This document shows, one piece after another, positions 19,165 to 28,607 of a stretch of DNA of 59,279 nucleotides. A model generated the notes under the pieces. It was not told the DNA's origin, did not search any database, and worked only from the letters and a program-made list of their open reading frames with translations. The stretch's first letter is position 1. Each line of letters opens with the position of its first letter. The DNA is taken from NCBI RefSeq assembly GCF_021458635.1, contig NZ_JAIRDQ010000018.1:1-59279 (forward strand), written 5' to 3'. The position numbers were made by a program, and so were the translations under genes. This DNA is from Bradyrhizobium monzae (GTDB taxonomy: Bacteria; Pseudomonadota; Alphaproteobacteria; Rhizobiales; Xanthobacteraceae).

Positions 19165-19955
19165 TCAGAGCGAAGATGGTAAAGGCGCGGATGCGCTGTA
19201 CCCACGGCAGCTCGCCCGCGATGGTGGGCACGATTCGCTCTGCGCACTCGGAAACCGGCTGACACTACTCCGCCGGTCAATTCCGCAGCGCCCATGCTGT
19301 CGCTCGTCGCTGAACGTCTAGACTAGAATCTGATCTCCTTGGTTGTATCGCGGCTTACCTCAAGTCCGTGATCCGACTGCGTGAAGGAGTCGATCAACGC
19401 GAACAGAGAATAGTCGATCATGCCCGGCCAGATCAGCGGCGACCATCATCATCATGATGGTATGCAGCGGCGCGTCGCCCATGCGTTGCTCCAGCTGCCG
19501 ACCGCAATTCATCAGGACCACCGAGACATAGCCCCGGCCCATCGCACAGATGCTGTGTGCCAAGACGATTTTCACTCTGCCTGTTATCGGAAATAACCGC
19601 CAAAAACTACGGCAACAAACGGCGCAGAGAATCTGCCAAAAACTGGGCGGCTGATCCGAAATTCTACGATGAATTCCTATGAGCGGTGAAATGCTTCGCG
19701 ACATTGGGGCTATCTTGTTTTGAGGGGAAGTGTTTGAGATTAGCCATCGGCGGTACGCGGGATTGGAATTAGGACATCAGCTACCTCTCGGGTTTCGCAA
19801 CCTAGATAATGTTCGATCGCGTAGCAAACATAAGACCAAGAGGTCCTACCAGCCAACTGAGACTGGCGCGAGATCACAGCGTCCAGCGTTGCTTTGAGAA
19901 TGGATGTCGAGGGCAACTCCACATCGTGAGCTTCGCCAAGAAGAGGGACTGAGCG
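19165..19955. other. Spacer with a decayed minus-strand coding fragment
   Basis: Around 19323-19560 the minus strand reads YVSVVLMNCGRQLEQRMGD, then HTIMMMMVAA and, in another frame, LIWPGMIDYSLFALIDSF ending at a stop near 19321. This looks like a frameshifted C-terminus of a membrane or enzyme gene that I cannot name. The rest holds nothing recognisable. Confidence 0.35.
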
Positions 19956-21014
19956 ATGACAGGAAATCAATACTGGACTTTAGCGGATGGACCGCTGCCG
20001 AGTTTCCCTCAGGCGGACACCTTCGTGCGAAAGGAACGCGAGGTCCCGACGCCCGGTCCGGGGCAAGCGCTGACCAGGACCATCTATGTGTCCCTTGATC
20101 CTTATCAATGGTACTACGCGCGCGAACGCATCGCGCCGGATGGCGCGCCCTGTCATGCGCGCACCGTATCCCAGGTGATCAAGAGCAAGCTCAACGGGTA
20201 CGCCCCCGGCGACTTCGTGTTCGACACCAACGGTTGGGCTGAGTACGGGCTGATCGGCGAGGGCGTCTGGCGGCCCGCCTATATGGTCCCGCGCAAGCTC
20301 GATCCGTCCGTAGGGCGCATTTCGCATGCCGTGGGCGTGCTGGGAATGCTGGGCCTGACAGCGTATGCAGGAATGGATCTGATGGCTTCGCCCAAATCTG
20401 GAGAAACCGTGGTCGTTTCGGCGGCCTCGGGCGGAGTGGGACAAATTGCCGGCCAACTCGCCAAGCAGCGAGGGGCACGCGTCGTAGGAATCGCAGGCCG
20501 TGATGCCAAGTGCCGATTCGTAACCCAAGATCTGGGTTTCGACGCCTGCGTCTCCCACCTTTCGCCAACTCTGAAGGCTGATCTCGCCGCGGTATGCCCG
20601 GCTGGCATCGACGTCTATTTTGAGAATGTAGGTGGCAAGGTGTTCGAGGCCGTGCTGCCTTTGTTCAATCAGGACGCTCGAATGACCATTTGCGGTACCA
20701 TCTCCACCTACGGCGACGAGGATGGTGGCGTCGCCAAGCGTGCGGCGCTGATGAAGCTTGCAGAGCCAATCTTCAAAACGCGAAACGTCACGGCTAAGAA
20801 CGTCGAGGCTCGCGATTTCGCCGAGGAATACCTTGATGAGATGCTAGCCTATGTCGGGCCGCTGGTGGCTGCGGGGAGGGTCAAGTATCGCGAAGATATT
20901 CGCACAGGCCTGGACACCATTCCAACAGCTTTCATCGACATGATGCGTGGCAACAATTTCGGAAAGATGCTGGTGCGGGTGAGTTCCGACATGTCGGATG
21001 CGGTTCAAACTTGA
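19956..21014 (+). CDS. MDR-family NADP-dependent oxidoreductase (CurA-like)
   Basis: A 352-residue medium-chain reductase without structural zinc, of the leukotriene B4 12-hydroxydehydrogenase/CurA group, which reduces alpha,beta-unsaturated ketones with NADPH. Evidence: N-terminal YVSLDPYQ, the cofactor motif SAASGGVGQIAGQLAKQRG near residue 150, IDVYFENVGG near 215, and a C-terminal RGNNFGKMLVRV end. GAGGGA precedes the ATG. It is a single gene followed by decayed eut genes. The true substrate is unknown. Confidence 0.88.
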   Translation: MTGNQYWTLADGPLPSFPQADTFVRKEREVPTPGPGQALTRTIYVSLDPYQWYYARERIAPDGAPCHARTVSQVIKSKLNGYAPGDFVFDTNGWAEYGLIGEGVWRPAYMVPRKLDPSVGRISHAVGVLGMLGLTAYAGMDLMASPKSGETVVVSAASGGVGQIAGQLAKQRGARVVGIAGRDAKCRFVTQDLGFDACVSHLSPTLKADLAAVCPAGIDVYFENVGGKVFEAVLPLFNQDARMTICGTISTYGDEDGGVAKRAALMKLAEPIFKTRNVTAKNVEARDFAEEYLDEMLAYVGPLVAAGRVKYREDIRTGLDTIPTAFIDMMRGNNFGKMLVRVSSDMSDAVQT

Positions 21015-21303
21015 ACGCACTAAGACCAAGTTTGTCGCGGGATGCTGTAGTCAGACTACTAAAGAAACGCGACATGCATTGACGATCCGTGCAAGGGAAG
21101 GTGGTGTAACCTATGCAGAAGGAAGCACCGGGATGGCCGGTTCCGGCCACTGCCCGTTTTCGGTGCGCTTCACCAGTTCTGCGCCTGAAAGCTGAGCCTT
21201 CACATATGACAACGCGTGAAAAGACCTTTTGCGGAGCGGCATATTGTTCAACATAAAATGACGGCCCATCGGAGACTCAAATCGAGTATCCAAGGAGTCT
21301 AAC

Positions 21304-22332
21304 GTGGAGACAACTCATTCAACAAAGGGCGGCGACCAAGCAACCGCATTGGAATTGACGACCGCACTCCCGAAGCGCTTAAGGCACATCGTCGCATCCG
21401 CGACTGCGTTATCAAAACGCCCACTATCCACTCAAAAGGCCTATCTTCTCTTTGCGGTGTCGACGTGTTCCTCAAGATGGAGCATCGGTAAACGACCGGC
21501 AGATTCAAGCTGCGCGGAGCCACAAACGCCATAGTGCAGCTTACAGAAGAGGAGCTAGCCCGGGGGGCAACGGCGTCGACCGGCAACCACGGGCGCGCCA
21601 TTGCCCATGCCGCGAAAGCAGCCGGGGCATCCGCGACAATCTGTATGTCCAGATTCGTTCCGGAGAACAAAGTTTCCGAGATCAGACGCCTAGGCGCGGA
21701 TGTCCGGATTGTAGGCAATTCTTACGACGAGGCGGAGAGCGAGCTCCATCGGCTGGTCACCGAAAAAGGACGAGTAATGGTGTCCCCGTTCGATGATGCC
21801 GCAATCATAGCCGGGCAGGGCACGGTCGGTCTCGAGATCGTGGCAGACGTGCCAAACGTTGCTACTGTGCTCGTTCCTTTGGGGAGTGGAGGACTGTCGG
21901 CTGGGATCGCGTCGACCGTGAAAGGCATGTGGAAGGGCGCGGATCATAGGACTCACCAAGGAACGAGGGGCGGCTATGAAGGCCAGTCTTGATGCCGGCC
22001 ATCCCGTGCAAGTCAAAGAGTACGAGAGTCTAGCGGATGCCCTTTGTGGAGGGATAGGTCTAAACAACAAGCTGACGTTCACGATGTGTCGGGAGCTCCT
22101 CGATGATGTCATCTTGCTCCGAGAAAGTGAGCTCTCCGCGGGCATTCGCTATGCTCACGAACAAGAACATGAGGTTGTTGAGGGAGCGGGTGCGACAGGC
22201 ATCGCCGCACTGCTCGCCCGTAAAGTTCCGAACATACAAGGACCTTTGGTGGTCGTGCTATCCGGTCGTAACGTTGATCCGCTCTTGCACCGCCGCGTCA
22301 TAGAGGGCGAGCGTGCCCCATTTGAAGAGTAA
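21304..22332 (+). pseudogene. eutB: EutB-like threonine/serine dehydratase (ectoine utilisation), multiply frameshifted
   Basis: A PLP-dependent dehydratase broken into at least three frames. In order: HRRIRDCVIKTPTIHSKG with CGVDVFLKMEH, stop at about 21488; then FKLRGATNA with the PLP lysine, followed by ARGATASTGNHGRAIAHAAKAAG and SRFVPENKVSEIRRLGAD; then after a shift near 21930 KERGAAMKASLDAGHPVQ through VVVLSGRNVDP. Full length would be near 330 residues. Together with the eutC remnant directly after it (TAATG stop/start overlap at 22330-22334) it matches eutBC of the ectoine/hydroxyectoine catabolic operon of rhizobia. A generic threonine dehydratase is less likely because of the linked eutC. 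Confidence 0.8.
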
Positions 22333-23321
22333 TGGCGATGGTAAAGATCATAACGGAGCAAGAGCTTAGGACGCTCGTGCCGCTCGACCGCGCGGCCGTG
22401 TAGTGTGTAGAAGGCGCCTTCCATGCTCTCTCTACAAAACCGGTAGAGATGCCGCCAATACTCCGGCTTAATATATTCGACCATCAGGGTGAGGTGGACG
22501 GTAAAGACCGCTTATACACCTGGTGTTGACTATTTTGCCGTGAAAATAGGTCTGGCTTCTTCGAGAACCCGAAGATGGGCCTGCCGAGTGCAAGCGGGAT
22601 GATGGCACTCTTCTCCAGCGAAACTGGCATTCCGCAGGCTATTCTGCTCGACAATGGTTATCTCACTGACGTCCGCACGGCCGCAGCGGGTGCTGTGGCA
22701 GCGCAGTACCTTACGCGTGAGAATACTGCCGTGGCTGCGATTATTGGAGCGGGCGTGCAGGCTAGGTTGCAGTTGGAGGCCCTGATGCTGGTGCGCCCGG
22801 TCAAAGAGGCGCGAATCTGGGCTCGCGATTTCTCCAAAGCGAAAGGGTTTTCCGAAGGCTCTCAAGCAATCTCGGCATATCGGTAATCCCTTACAAGGAT
22901 CCCGCTCTCGCCGTTAGTGGCTCGGATATCATTGTCACGACAACACCTGCGAGCAGTCCAGTCCTGAGCGCTGCATGGCTCGAGCCAGGACAGCATATTA
23001 CAGCGATGGGTTCGGATGCTGAACACAAGAATGAGATCGAGCCCACCGCGATTGCCCGCGCGGATCTCTACATGGCAGACAGTTTGCTGCAGACGAGAAG
23101 ATTAGGTGAATTGCACCACGCATTGGCATCGGGGGCGATTTCCGAAACGTCTACCTTCCTAGAGCTTGCGGACATCATCGCGGGAAAAAACGGACCGCTC
23201 AAGCAACGCGCAGATTAGTATCGCTGATCTTACCGGTACCGGTATTCAAGATACTGCATTTGCGGCGTTCGCCTTCCAGCGCGCGAAAGCTGAAGGTGCC
23301 GCCATTGGAGCGGCCTCTTAG
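22332..23321 (+). pseudogene. eutC: EutC-like ornithine cyclodeaminase-family protein (ectoine utilisation), frameshifted
   Basis: Remnant of an ornithine cyclodeaminase/mu-crystallin family enzyme. Pieces in order: ITEQELRTLVPLDRAAV followed by an in-frame stop, MPPILRLNIFDHQGEVD, GFFENPKMGLPSASG, LLDNGYLTDVRTAAAGAVAA, the NAD-binding IIGAGVQARLQLEAL, MGSDAEHKNEIEP, RRLGELHHALASG, and the end ADLTGTGIQDTAFAAF to the stop at 23321. Gene order and content match EutC of ectoine catabolism. Internal stops at about 22402 and 22527 and frameshifts near 22870 and 23215 destroy it. Confidence 0.8.
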
Positions 23322-23623
23322 CCTGACAACAGTAGCGTGCGTCTGACGGAGCTAAAAGTAGGGAGAAGGGGCCAGCTCTGGTGGATGAGGTCGGCGAGCG
23401 AAACCAGCGCGAATCGTTTTCAGTGCGGACGAATCAAGATTAGTGAGCTTCTTCGCCGTCTTCCACGATCAGCCGTCAGTTACGCTGAGCTTGTCGTTAG
23501 GGGCCCGGGCGCAGTGCGGAATTGCTTCAACACGCGCGTTAGCCCGGACCAGGGCAGTTCGGCTCGGCGCAACGCTCGATGCGTGATTTAACTCGATCGA
23601 AAGACAAGCATGAAGGAGCGGAC
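23322..23623. other. Short spacer before the second DUF2817 gene
   Basis: No gene is supported. AAGGAGCGG just before 23624 is the ribosome site of the next gene. Confidence 0.5.
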
Positions 23624-24715
23624 ATGAATCTCGACGTTGCGGCGCAGATTGCAAAGACGGTTTTTTCCGATACGTACCATGAAGCGCGACGGAAATTTCT
23701 TTCGCGCGCTCCCGGGTCCCGACCTTACAAATGCAGCTCAACGGGACCAGCGGGTGAAGAGCTGTTCACCGATGTCGCATACTTTGGGCCTGTAGACGCA
23801 AGCCGCCTTGTAGTTCTAGTATCCGCTACACATGGGGTGGAGGGTTACTGCGGATCTGCGGGACAGCTCCTCTTCCTGGAGGCTGGTTTTCACGAGAAGC
23901 TGCCACCATCAACCGGAATGCTCATTATCCACGCACTGAATTGTTATGGCTTTGCGTGGGACCGTCGGGTTACGGCTGAGGGGATCGACCTTAATCGAAA
24001 TTTCGTCGACTTTGCGGCACCGCTTCCGGCGAACCCTGGGTACCAAGAACTGGCCGACCACCTCGTTCCAGCGGACCTTTCGGAGGCGAGTATCGCGCGC
24101 GCCGAGGCTGCAATCGCCGCCTACCAGACAAAGCACGGCGTACCGAACTTTCGGTTCGCACTCACGGGCGGACAGTACACGCATCCTGATGGCATGTTCT
24201 ACGGTGGCGCTGAGCCATCCGAGGCGAGGCGCACGCTCGAACAGATCGTGGCAGACTATGACGTTACAAGTAAGGATGAAGTCGTCATCGTCGATTACCA
24301 TACGGGTCTTGGTCCCTATGGGTACGGCGAGTTGCAAACCGAACAATCCGCTGGACGTGAAGGTTATGAGAAGGCTGTTCGAGTGTTTGGTGCATCAGTC
24401 ACTTCGCCCGAACTCGGAAACTCATCATCGGCGCCGATCGTGGGGACGCAAGACACGCTCTGGGAGCGAGTTCTAGGCGATCGACGCATCTATATAGGTC
24501 CCGAATTCGGGACCTATCCGAGTGGACGAACTGTCCTGCGAAAAGACCATTGGCTATTCAAGTATCGTCCTAACGAAGTTGACTCGGATCTTGGTCGCGA
24601 GATTCGCCGAGCCACCAAGCTGCACTTCTATCCCCAGGGAGCAGACTGGAAGGAAATGGTAGTCTGGAGGTCGCATCAGGTTCATCGCCAGACCATGAAG
24701 GCCTTCGTCCGCTAA
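23624..24715 (+). CDS. DUF2817 (M14-like) metallohydrolase, paralogue 2
   Basis: A 363-residue paralogue of 16603-17706, similar along the whole chain. Zinc ligands are in ATHGVEGYCG (H-x-x-E) and VDYHTGLGP, with DLNRNFVDF as the M14 arginine/asparagine motif. One tryptophan-rich C-terminal stretch (DWKEMVVWRSHQVHRQ) is also shared. AAGGAGCGG lies 5-6 nt before the ATG, which decides the start against 23579. It follows decayed eutB-eutC, the position where a deacetylase would be useful (EutE/DoeB is also an M14-related enzyme). A deacylase role on an acylated diamino acid is a reasonable but unproven inference. Confidence 0.85.
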   Translation: MNLDVAAQIAKTVFSDTYHEARRKFLSRAPGSRPYKCSSTGPAGEELFTDVAYFGPVDASRLVVLVSATHGVEGYCGSAGQLLFLEAGFHEKLPPSTGMLIIHALNCYGFAWDRRVTAEGIDLNRNFVDFAAPLPANPGYQELADHLVPADLSEASIARAEAAIAAYQTKHGVPNFRFALTGGQYTHPDGMFYGGAEPSEARRTLEQIVADYDVTSKDEVVIVDYHTGLGPYGYGELQTEQSAGREGYEKAVRVFGASVTSPELGNSSSAPIVGTQDTLWERVLGDRRIYIGPEFGTYPSGRTVLRKDHWLFKYRPNEVDSDLGREIRRATKLHFYPQGADWKEMVVWRSHQVHRQTMKAFVR

Positions 24716-25276
24716 CTCGATCGGCTCGCGACAACTACTGGCTCGACGCTCGAAGCGGAGCCGCGGATTCGAAAATCCTGACTGATGGGGGAGGCAATTG
24801 GCCGATTCGGCCATCGGATCTGGACCGCATGCTAAGAACATGGAGTGTGGTGTAGCATCTACGATGGCCTGGGGCGGCAATACTCGCGTCGGCGTGCGCG
24901 AGAGCGGCCAGCGCCGGCGCGAGCTTGTGATCAACATTCGCTGGCGCGGACTTCAGAGTCGCGCTTGACCCGGCGGTCGGCGATCGCCCACCCGGTTTCT
25001 GAAGGGGGTTGGACCAAGTCTTCCCCGGCACCTCGCGGGCAGCTCTGCTGGCCGCAAAAGACCGTCAACGTGCGCAATATAGTTCCGAACTAATATCACC
25101 ACGAAGAATTTCGGCCCTGGCTCATAGATTTTCTCGATTTTGCGCCGCCGTCAGACGGAATTTGACGGTTTTCTGTTTCACCGAGTGCTAAAAACTATTT
25201 GACGGTCGACGCGGCAGACAAGTGCGACCGTTGTGCATGGATAGCGCGTCGATCAATGATGCAGGAGGGTGAGCCA
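24716..25276. other. Spacer before the amidohydrolase operon
   Basis: No gene is supported. GAAGAATTTCGGCC near 25103-25116, about 165 bp before the amidohydrolase, resembles the GCAGAATTTCGGC motif seen elsewhere. AGGAGGG at 25262-25268 is the next ribosome site. Confidence 0.45.
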
Positions 25277-26410
25277 ATGTCTGTACAAACCAACCGAGCG
25301 GCGACAGACGGAATGGTGGTTGTGGATTGTGATGTCCACCTCAACGATCTTCCTCAGTACATTGCTCCTTATTGCGAAATGCCGTGGCGTAAGTCGCTCG
25401 AGCTTCTCGGTAGCATTCCACAGCGCTACCTGGACATTCCCGGCTATTGTCCTGCCTTGGTTGCGACCCCGCCGCTCCCCGGCGGTCATGCGAGTAGGAG
25501 CGTTGACACCCCGCAAGCGATGCGCAATGAGCTCAGCGCGCTGGGGGTCGACTACGGCATCCTGCTGCCGGATTACCTGCTGGGCTTTGCGCTCCTGTCG
25601 AACATCGAGTACGCCACCGCCCTGTCGCGCGCCTACAACCGTTGGATGGTAGCCGAGTGGCTTCGCGAGGGTAACGGTCTCTACGGCGCCGTCATGGCTT
25701 GTCCGCAGAACCCAGAGGAGACGGTCAGGGAGATCGAGCGCTACGCCGGTACGCCGGGCGTTGTCGCTGTCTACCTGCCCACCGCCGGCGTTGACCCGCT
25801 CTGGGGCCATCGCCGCTACGATCGTATCCTGGCGGCAGCAGAGGCTGCGGAGCTTCCGGTCATGCTGCACAGCGTGACGGTGACCTCGCCGGCCTTCCCC
25901 ACCCAGATCAACCAATTCGAAAATCACTTTGGGAAGCAAATCATAGGGCACACATTCGCGATGATGGCCAACCTCGCGAGCTTGATGCACACCGGCGTGC
26001 CGGCGCGCTATCCGAAACTTCAAATTGTCTTCACTGAAGCCGGTGTCGGCTGGGTGCCCGGCATGATGTGGCGCATGGACCGCTACCACCAAGAGTTTCG
26101 TCGGCAGGTGCCATTCCTGGAGGAGCGGCCGAGCGATTACATGAAGCGACAGATGTGGTTCGCCACGCAGCCGGTTGAGGAGCCGGTCAATCCGAAATAC
26201 TTGGTCGAGACGATGGAGCATTATGGGGGCGCCGACCGCACATTGTTCGCCTCTGACTGGCCGCACCACGACTTCGACCATCCGCGCTGCCTGGCGCGGC
26301 TGCCGCTGACGCAAGAGCAGCGCCGCAAGATCATGGGCGAGAACGCGCTCAGCCTCTTCAAGCTCCCGATCCCCGAGAGGCTTACGAAAAAGGAGAAGCA
26401 GCCAGCATGA
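25277..26410 (+). CDS. Amidohydrolase-2 family metal-dependent hydrolase/decarboxylase
   Basis: A 377-residue TIM-barrel enzyme of the amidohydrolase_2 family (ACMSD/gamma-resorcylate decarboxylase relatives), hydrolysing or decarboxylating ring or acyl substrates in the cytoplasm. The N-terminal metal motif is DCDVH (D-x-H in place of the commoner H-x-H). MLHS near residue 195, GHTFAM, and FASDWPHHDF near 335 supply further ligands. The start at 25277 has AGGAGGG 8 nt upstream; the longer frame from 25199 lacks one. Its stop overlaps the Rieske gene start by 4 bp (ATGA), so the two are translationally coupled and probably act together. Third codon positions are very GC-rich. Confidence 0.87.
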   Translation: MSVQTNRAATDGMVVVDCDVHLNDLPQYIAPYCEMPWRKSLELLGSIPQRYLDIPGYCPALVATPPLPGGHASRSVDTPQAMRNELSALGVDYGILLPDYLLGFALLSNIEYATALSRAYNRWMVAEWLREGNGLYGAVMACPQNPEETVREIERYAGTPGVVAVYLPTAGVDPLWGHRRYDRILAAAEAAELPVMLHSVTVTSPAFPTQINQFENHFGKQIIGHTFAMMANLASLMHTGVPARYPKLQIVFTEAGVGWVPGMMWRMDRYHQEFRRQVPFLEERPSDYMKRQMWFATQPVEEPVNPKYLVETMEHYGGADRTLFASDWPHHDFDHPRCLARLPLTQEQRRKIMGENALSLFKLPIPERLTKKEKQPA

Positions 26411-26844
26411 GCGACAATCACGAGGTGGCCGAGCGTGCTGCCGAAGCTGAGACGAAGGCGCCACGGTCGGCGCGAGCGCCGGTCGAATATCCGGTCGGGT
26501 CGGCAAGCGAATTTCCGCCCGGCTCGCACAAGATCGTTCAGGTCGGCACGCAGGAAGTCGGGGTGTTCAACGTCAATGGCGATCTACATGCTCTGATCAA
26601 TGTTTGTCCGCATCAATACGGACCGGTGTGCGCCGGGCGGGTTGGCGGCGAGATGAGGTGCAACGCCTCTACGGACTGGAAATTCCATTGGAGCCGGGAT
26701 GGCGAGATCCTCATCTGCCCATGGCATGGGCACGAGTTCGATCTGGTCACGGGGCGCTGCCTCGCTCTGAAGGAGATGCGACTGCGCAAATGCAAAGTGA
26801 ACGTTGTCGACGGCGAGGTTCGCGTGAGCCTGGGCGGTGGCTAA
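26407..26844 (+). CDS. Rieske [2Fe-2S] ferredoxin-like protein
   Basis: A 145-residue small Rieske protein carrying electrons to or from an oxygenase. Cluster ligands: Cys67-x-His69 in CPHQYGP and Cys104-x-x-His107 in CPWHGHEFD. The first 25 residues are charged and low-complexity. It overlaps the amidohydrolase stop by 4 bp. A terminator-like hairpin follows at 26871-26892. No oxygenase alpha subunit is encoded nearby, so its partner is unknown: either the amidohydrolase or an oxygenase elsewhere. Confidence 0.92.
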   Translation: MSDNHEVAERAAEAETKAPRSARAPVEYPVGSASEFPPGSHKIVQVGTQEVGVFNVNGDLHALINVCPHQYGPVCAGRVGGEMRCNASTDWKFHWSRDGEILICPWHGHEFDLVTGRCLALKEMRLRKCKVNVVDGEVRVSLGGG

Positions 26845-26870
26845 GGAGCGCTTTGACGTAAACGAGAACG

Positions 26871-26892
26871 GGCCTGCCGACGATGGCAGGCC
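26871..26892 (+). terminator. Stem-loop after the Rieske gene
   Basis: GGCCTGCC (26871-26878) and GGCAGGCC (26885-26892) form a perfect 8-bp stem with a 6-nt loop, 26 bp after the Rieske stop. The following T run is weak (TTC), so termination may be partial. Confidence 0.65.
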
Positions 26893-27203
26893 TTCAAGGA
26901 AGAATCACCGAGAACAGAACCGCAGTACGTGATGAAGCACAAAAGTCATGCACGCACTTGATGCATCGGTCTGGCCTGGTTGCGACGACACCAAATCCAG
27001 CCGCCGCTGAACGACACGTAGGGCCCGAGAAATCGGCAGACGGCGCGGTCATCGATTCTCGGGAACTGACGCGCGACATTGCCGCGGCGACGTCATCCCG
27101 AAGAACAACCGCTAAAAAAGTTACTTGGCCCAAGCCGCCGTAGCGGCTGGTACTGTTACGTCCGTGCAAAAGTCGGATCAGGCCATCGCCATTGGGAGTG
27201 ATC

Positions 27204-27614
27204 ATGTTCGTGGTCATCGTCGAGACGCAAATAGATGCCGAGGCGCGAGCCGGCAAGTCCGCCTACCTTGCGAGGCTCGTACAAGGGGCGAGCGGGGCGG
27301 TCGAGGACGAGCTCGGGATTGAGGTCGTCAATTACGAGAACCGCCGCGCTTTGGCGATGCTGGCGCGGCCGAACGAAGTTTTTTTGGCGTGGCGCTGGTG
27401 GCAGATCGGTAACGAGGAGGGCGGCGGTGAGGTGCTCTTCACTGTCGACGGCAATGGCGACGTAATCACACTTGAGCGCAAGGAGGCGGATGCGCTACTC
27501 GTCGAAAGCGGAGCTGGAGTCCTGGAAACGGTCGGAGGCCGCGCGCCACCCGTGAACGTTTTCTGCAGGCCCGCGTCGCTGTCAGGGCAGTCGATCCTGC
27601 GCGGGCGGCTCTGA
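27204..27614 (+). CDS. Hypothetical protein between Rieske and ferredoxin genes
   Basis: A 136-codon frame with GGAG 5 nt before the ATG and GC-rich third positions like its neighbours. The first 95 residues look like a real alpha/beta protein (MFVVIVETQIDAEARAG, EVFLAWRWWQIGNEEGG, EVLFTVDGNGDVITLER); the last 35 are less convincing and may reflect a frameshift. I do not recognise the family. Co-location suggests a role with the Rieske/ferredoxin system. Confidence 0.5.
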   Translation: MFVVIVETQIDAEARAGKSAYLARLVQGASGAVEDELGIEVVNYENRRALAMLARPNEVFLAWRWWQIGNEEGGGEVLFTVDGNGDVITLERKEADALLVESGAGVLETVGGRAPPVNVFCRPASLSGQSILRGRL

Positions 27615-27699
27615 AGTGACGGCGATTTAGCTCGCCATGTCGTTTTTATCGCAAGGGCGTGTAGCCCTTCGCAGGCTATTCGCGAGAGATCTGACTGAA

Positions 27700-28023
27700 A
27701 TGACACTCATTCACTACGTGGCTGCAGACGGTACCCGAAGCTCTTTTGACATCGAGAACGGTAACAGCGTGATGCAGGGTGCGGTGCTCAACGGCGTCGA
27801 GGGCATCGTGGGGGAATGCGGTGGCAACGCGATGTGCGCGACCTGTCACGTCTATGTCGACGAAAACGATATCAATAGACTGGAAACGATGGACGAATTG
27901 GAGGACGCGATGCTCGATTCCGTAGCTTGTCCGCGACGCGCAAACAGCAGGCTATCGTGTCAGATCAAGGTGAGCGCCGAGCTTGAGGGCCTGACCGTGC
28001 GCATGCCGGACAGTCAATATTGA
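27700..28023 (+). CDS. [2Fe-2S] ferredoxin, putidaredoxin/adrenodoxin type
   Basis: A 107-residue ferredoxin that shuttles single electrons from a FAD reductase to an oxygenase, typically a cytochrome P450. Ligands Cys40, Cys46, Cys49 and Cys87 show the C-x5-C-x2-C-x37-C spacing of this class (GECGGNAMCATC ... RLSC). I choose ATG 27700, because it gives the normal putidaredoxin length; the longer frame from 27637 adds a non-conserved leader. The matching reductase follows 0.6 kb downstream. Confidence 0.92.
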   Translation: MTLIHYVAADGTRSSFDIENGNSVMQGAVLNGVEGIVGECGGNAMCATCHVYVDENDINRLETMDELEDAMLDSVACPRRANSRLSCQIKVSAELEGLTVRMPDSQY

Positions 28024-28607
28024 CACGCAGGTACGTTGACCTCCCTCCGCGACGGTGAGGCCCAGCGGGCCGGAAACATGCCGGAGCGTTGTGACCTCTT
28101 GGTACGGTGCACTCGGAACTAGTGCTACAGTGCTCCTCCCTTTCACGAGAGTCCCCTGATATTCAAAGGCTGTTATTTCGGTCGCTCGGTGATCCTGTGC
28201 CTCTCCGGTATCTGATCACAATCGTAAGAGCCTCACCGATGCCCTGCGCGCCCGGCTTTGATGCCTTCGCGACGTGCAAAGGAATGAGACCTCGATGCGG
28301 CTCGCCCGGTCACCGACGAGATTGGCGAGTAGGCTTCAGTGATCTGCGCGCCGAATTGATTGCCGCTGAGCTTGCATGTCGTGAGCAGCGCGCCGAGTTT
28401 TCCGTTTCAAGCTCGGAAGCGGCGTCGCAATGCCGATGATTCCGAATGTGGCCTTCTTATCGTATATCCATTCCCGCCACTGGTTGGGTCAGACTGTTGC
28501 TGTAGTTGGCCAGCATAAGTATGACGATGATGCGGGAGCAAAATCATGAGGCGATGGAGCGCTGACTCGAGCCGAACGAAAAAAATGGCCAGCTGGGAGC
28601 ACAGAAA
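28024..28607. other. Spacer between ferredoxin and reductase genes
   Basis: 583 bp with no supported gene. Short protein-like pieces occur (near 28420-28540) but no family is recognised. The gap is unusual for a redox operon and may mark a deleted gene. Confidence 0.45.

Noticed and set aside
25253..26506. 417-codon open frame on the minus strand
   Set aside because: It is the antisense shadow of the amidohydrolase and Rieske genes, whose GC-rich third positions keep the complement open; no family pattern.
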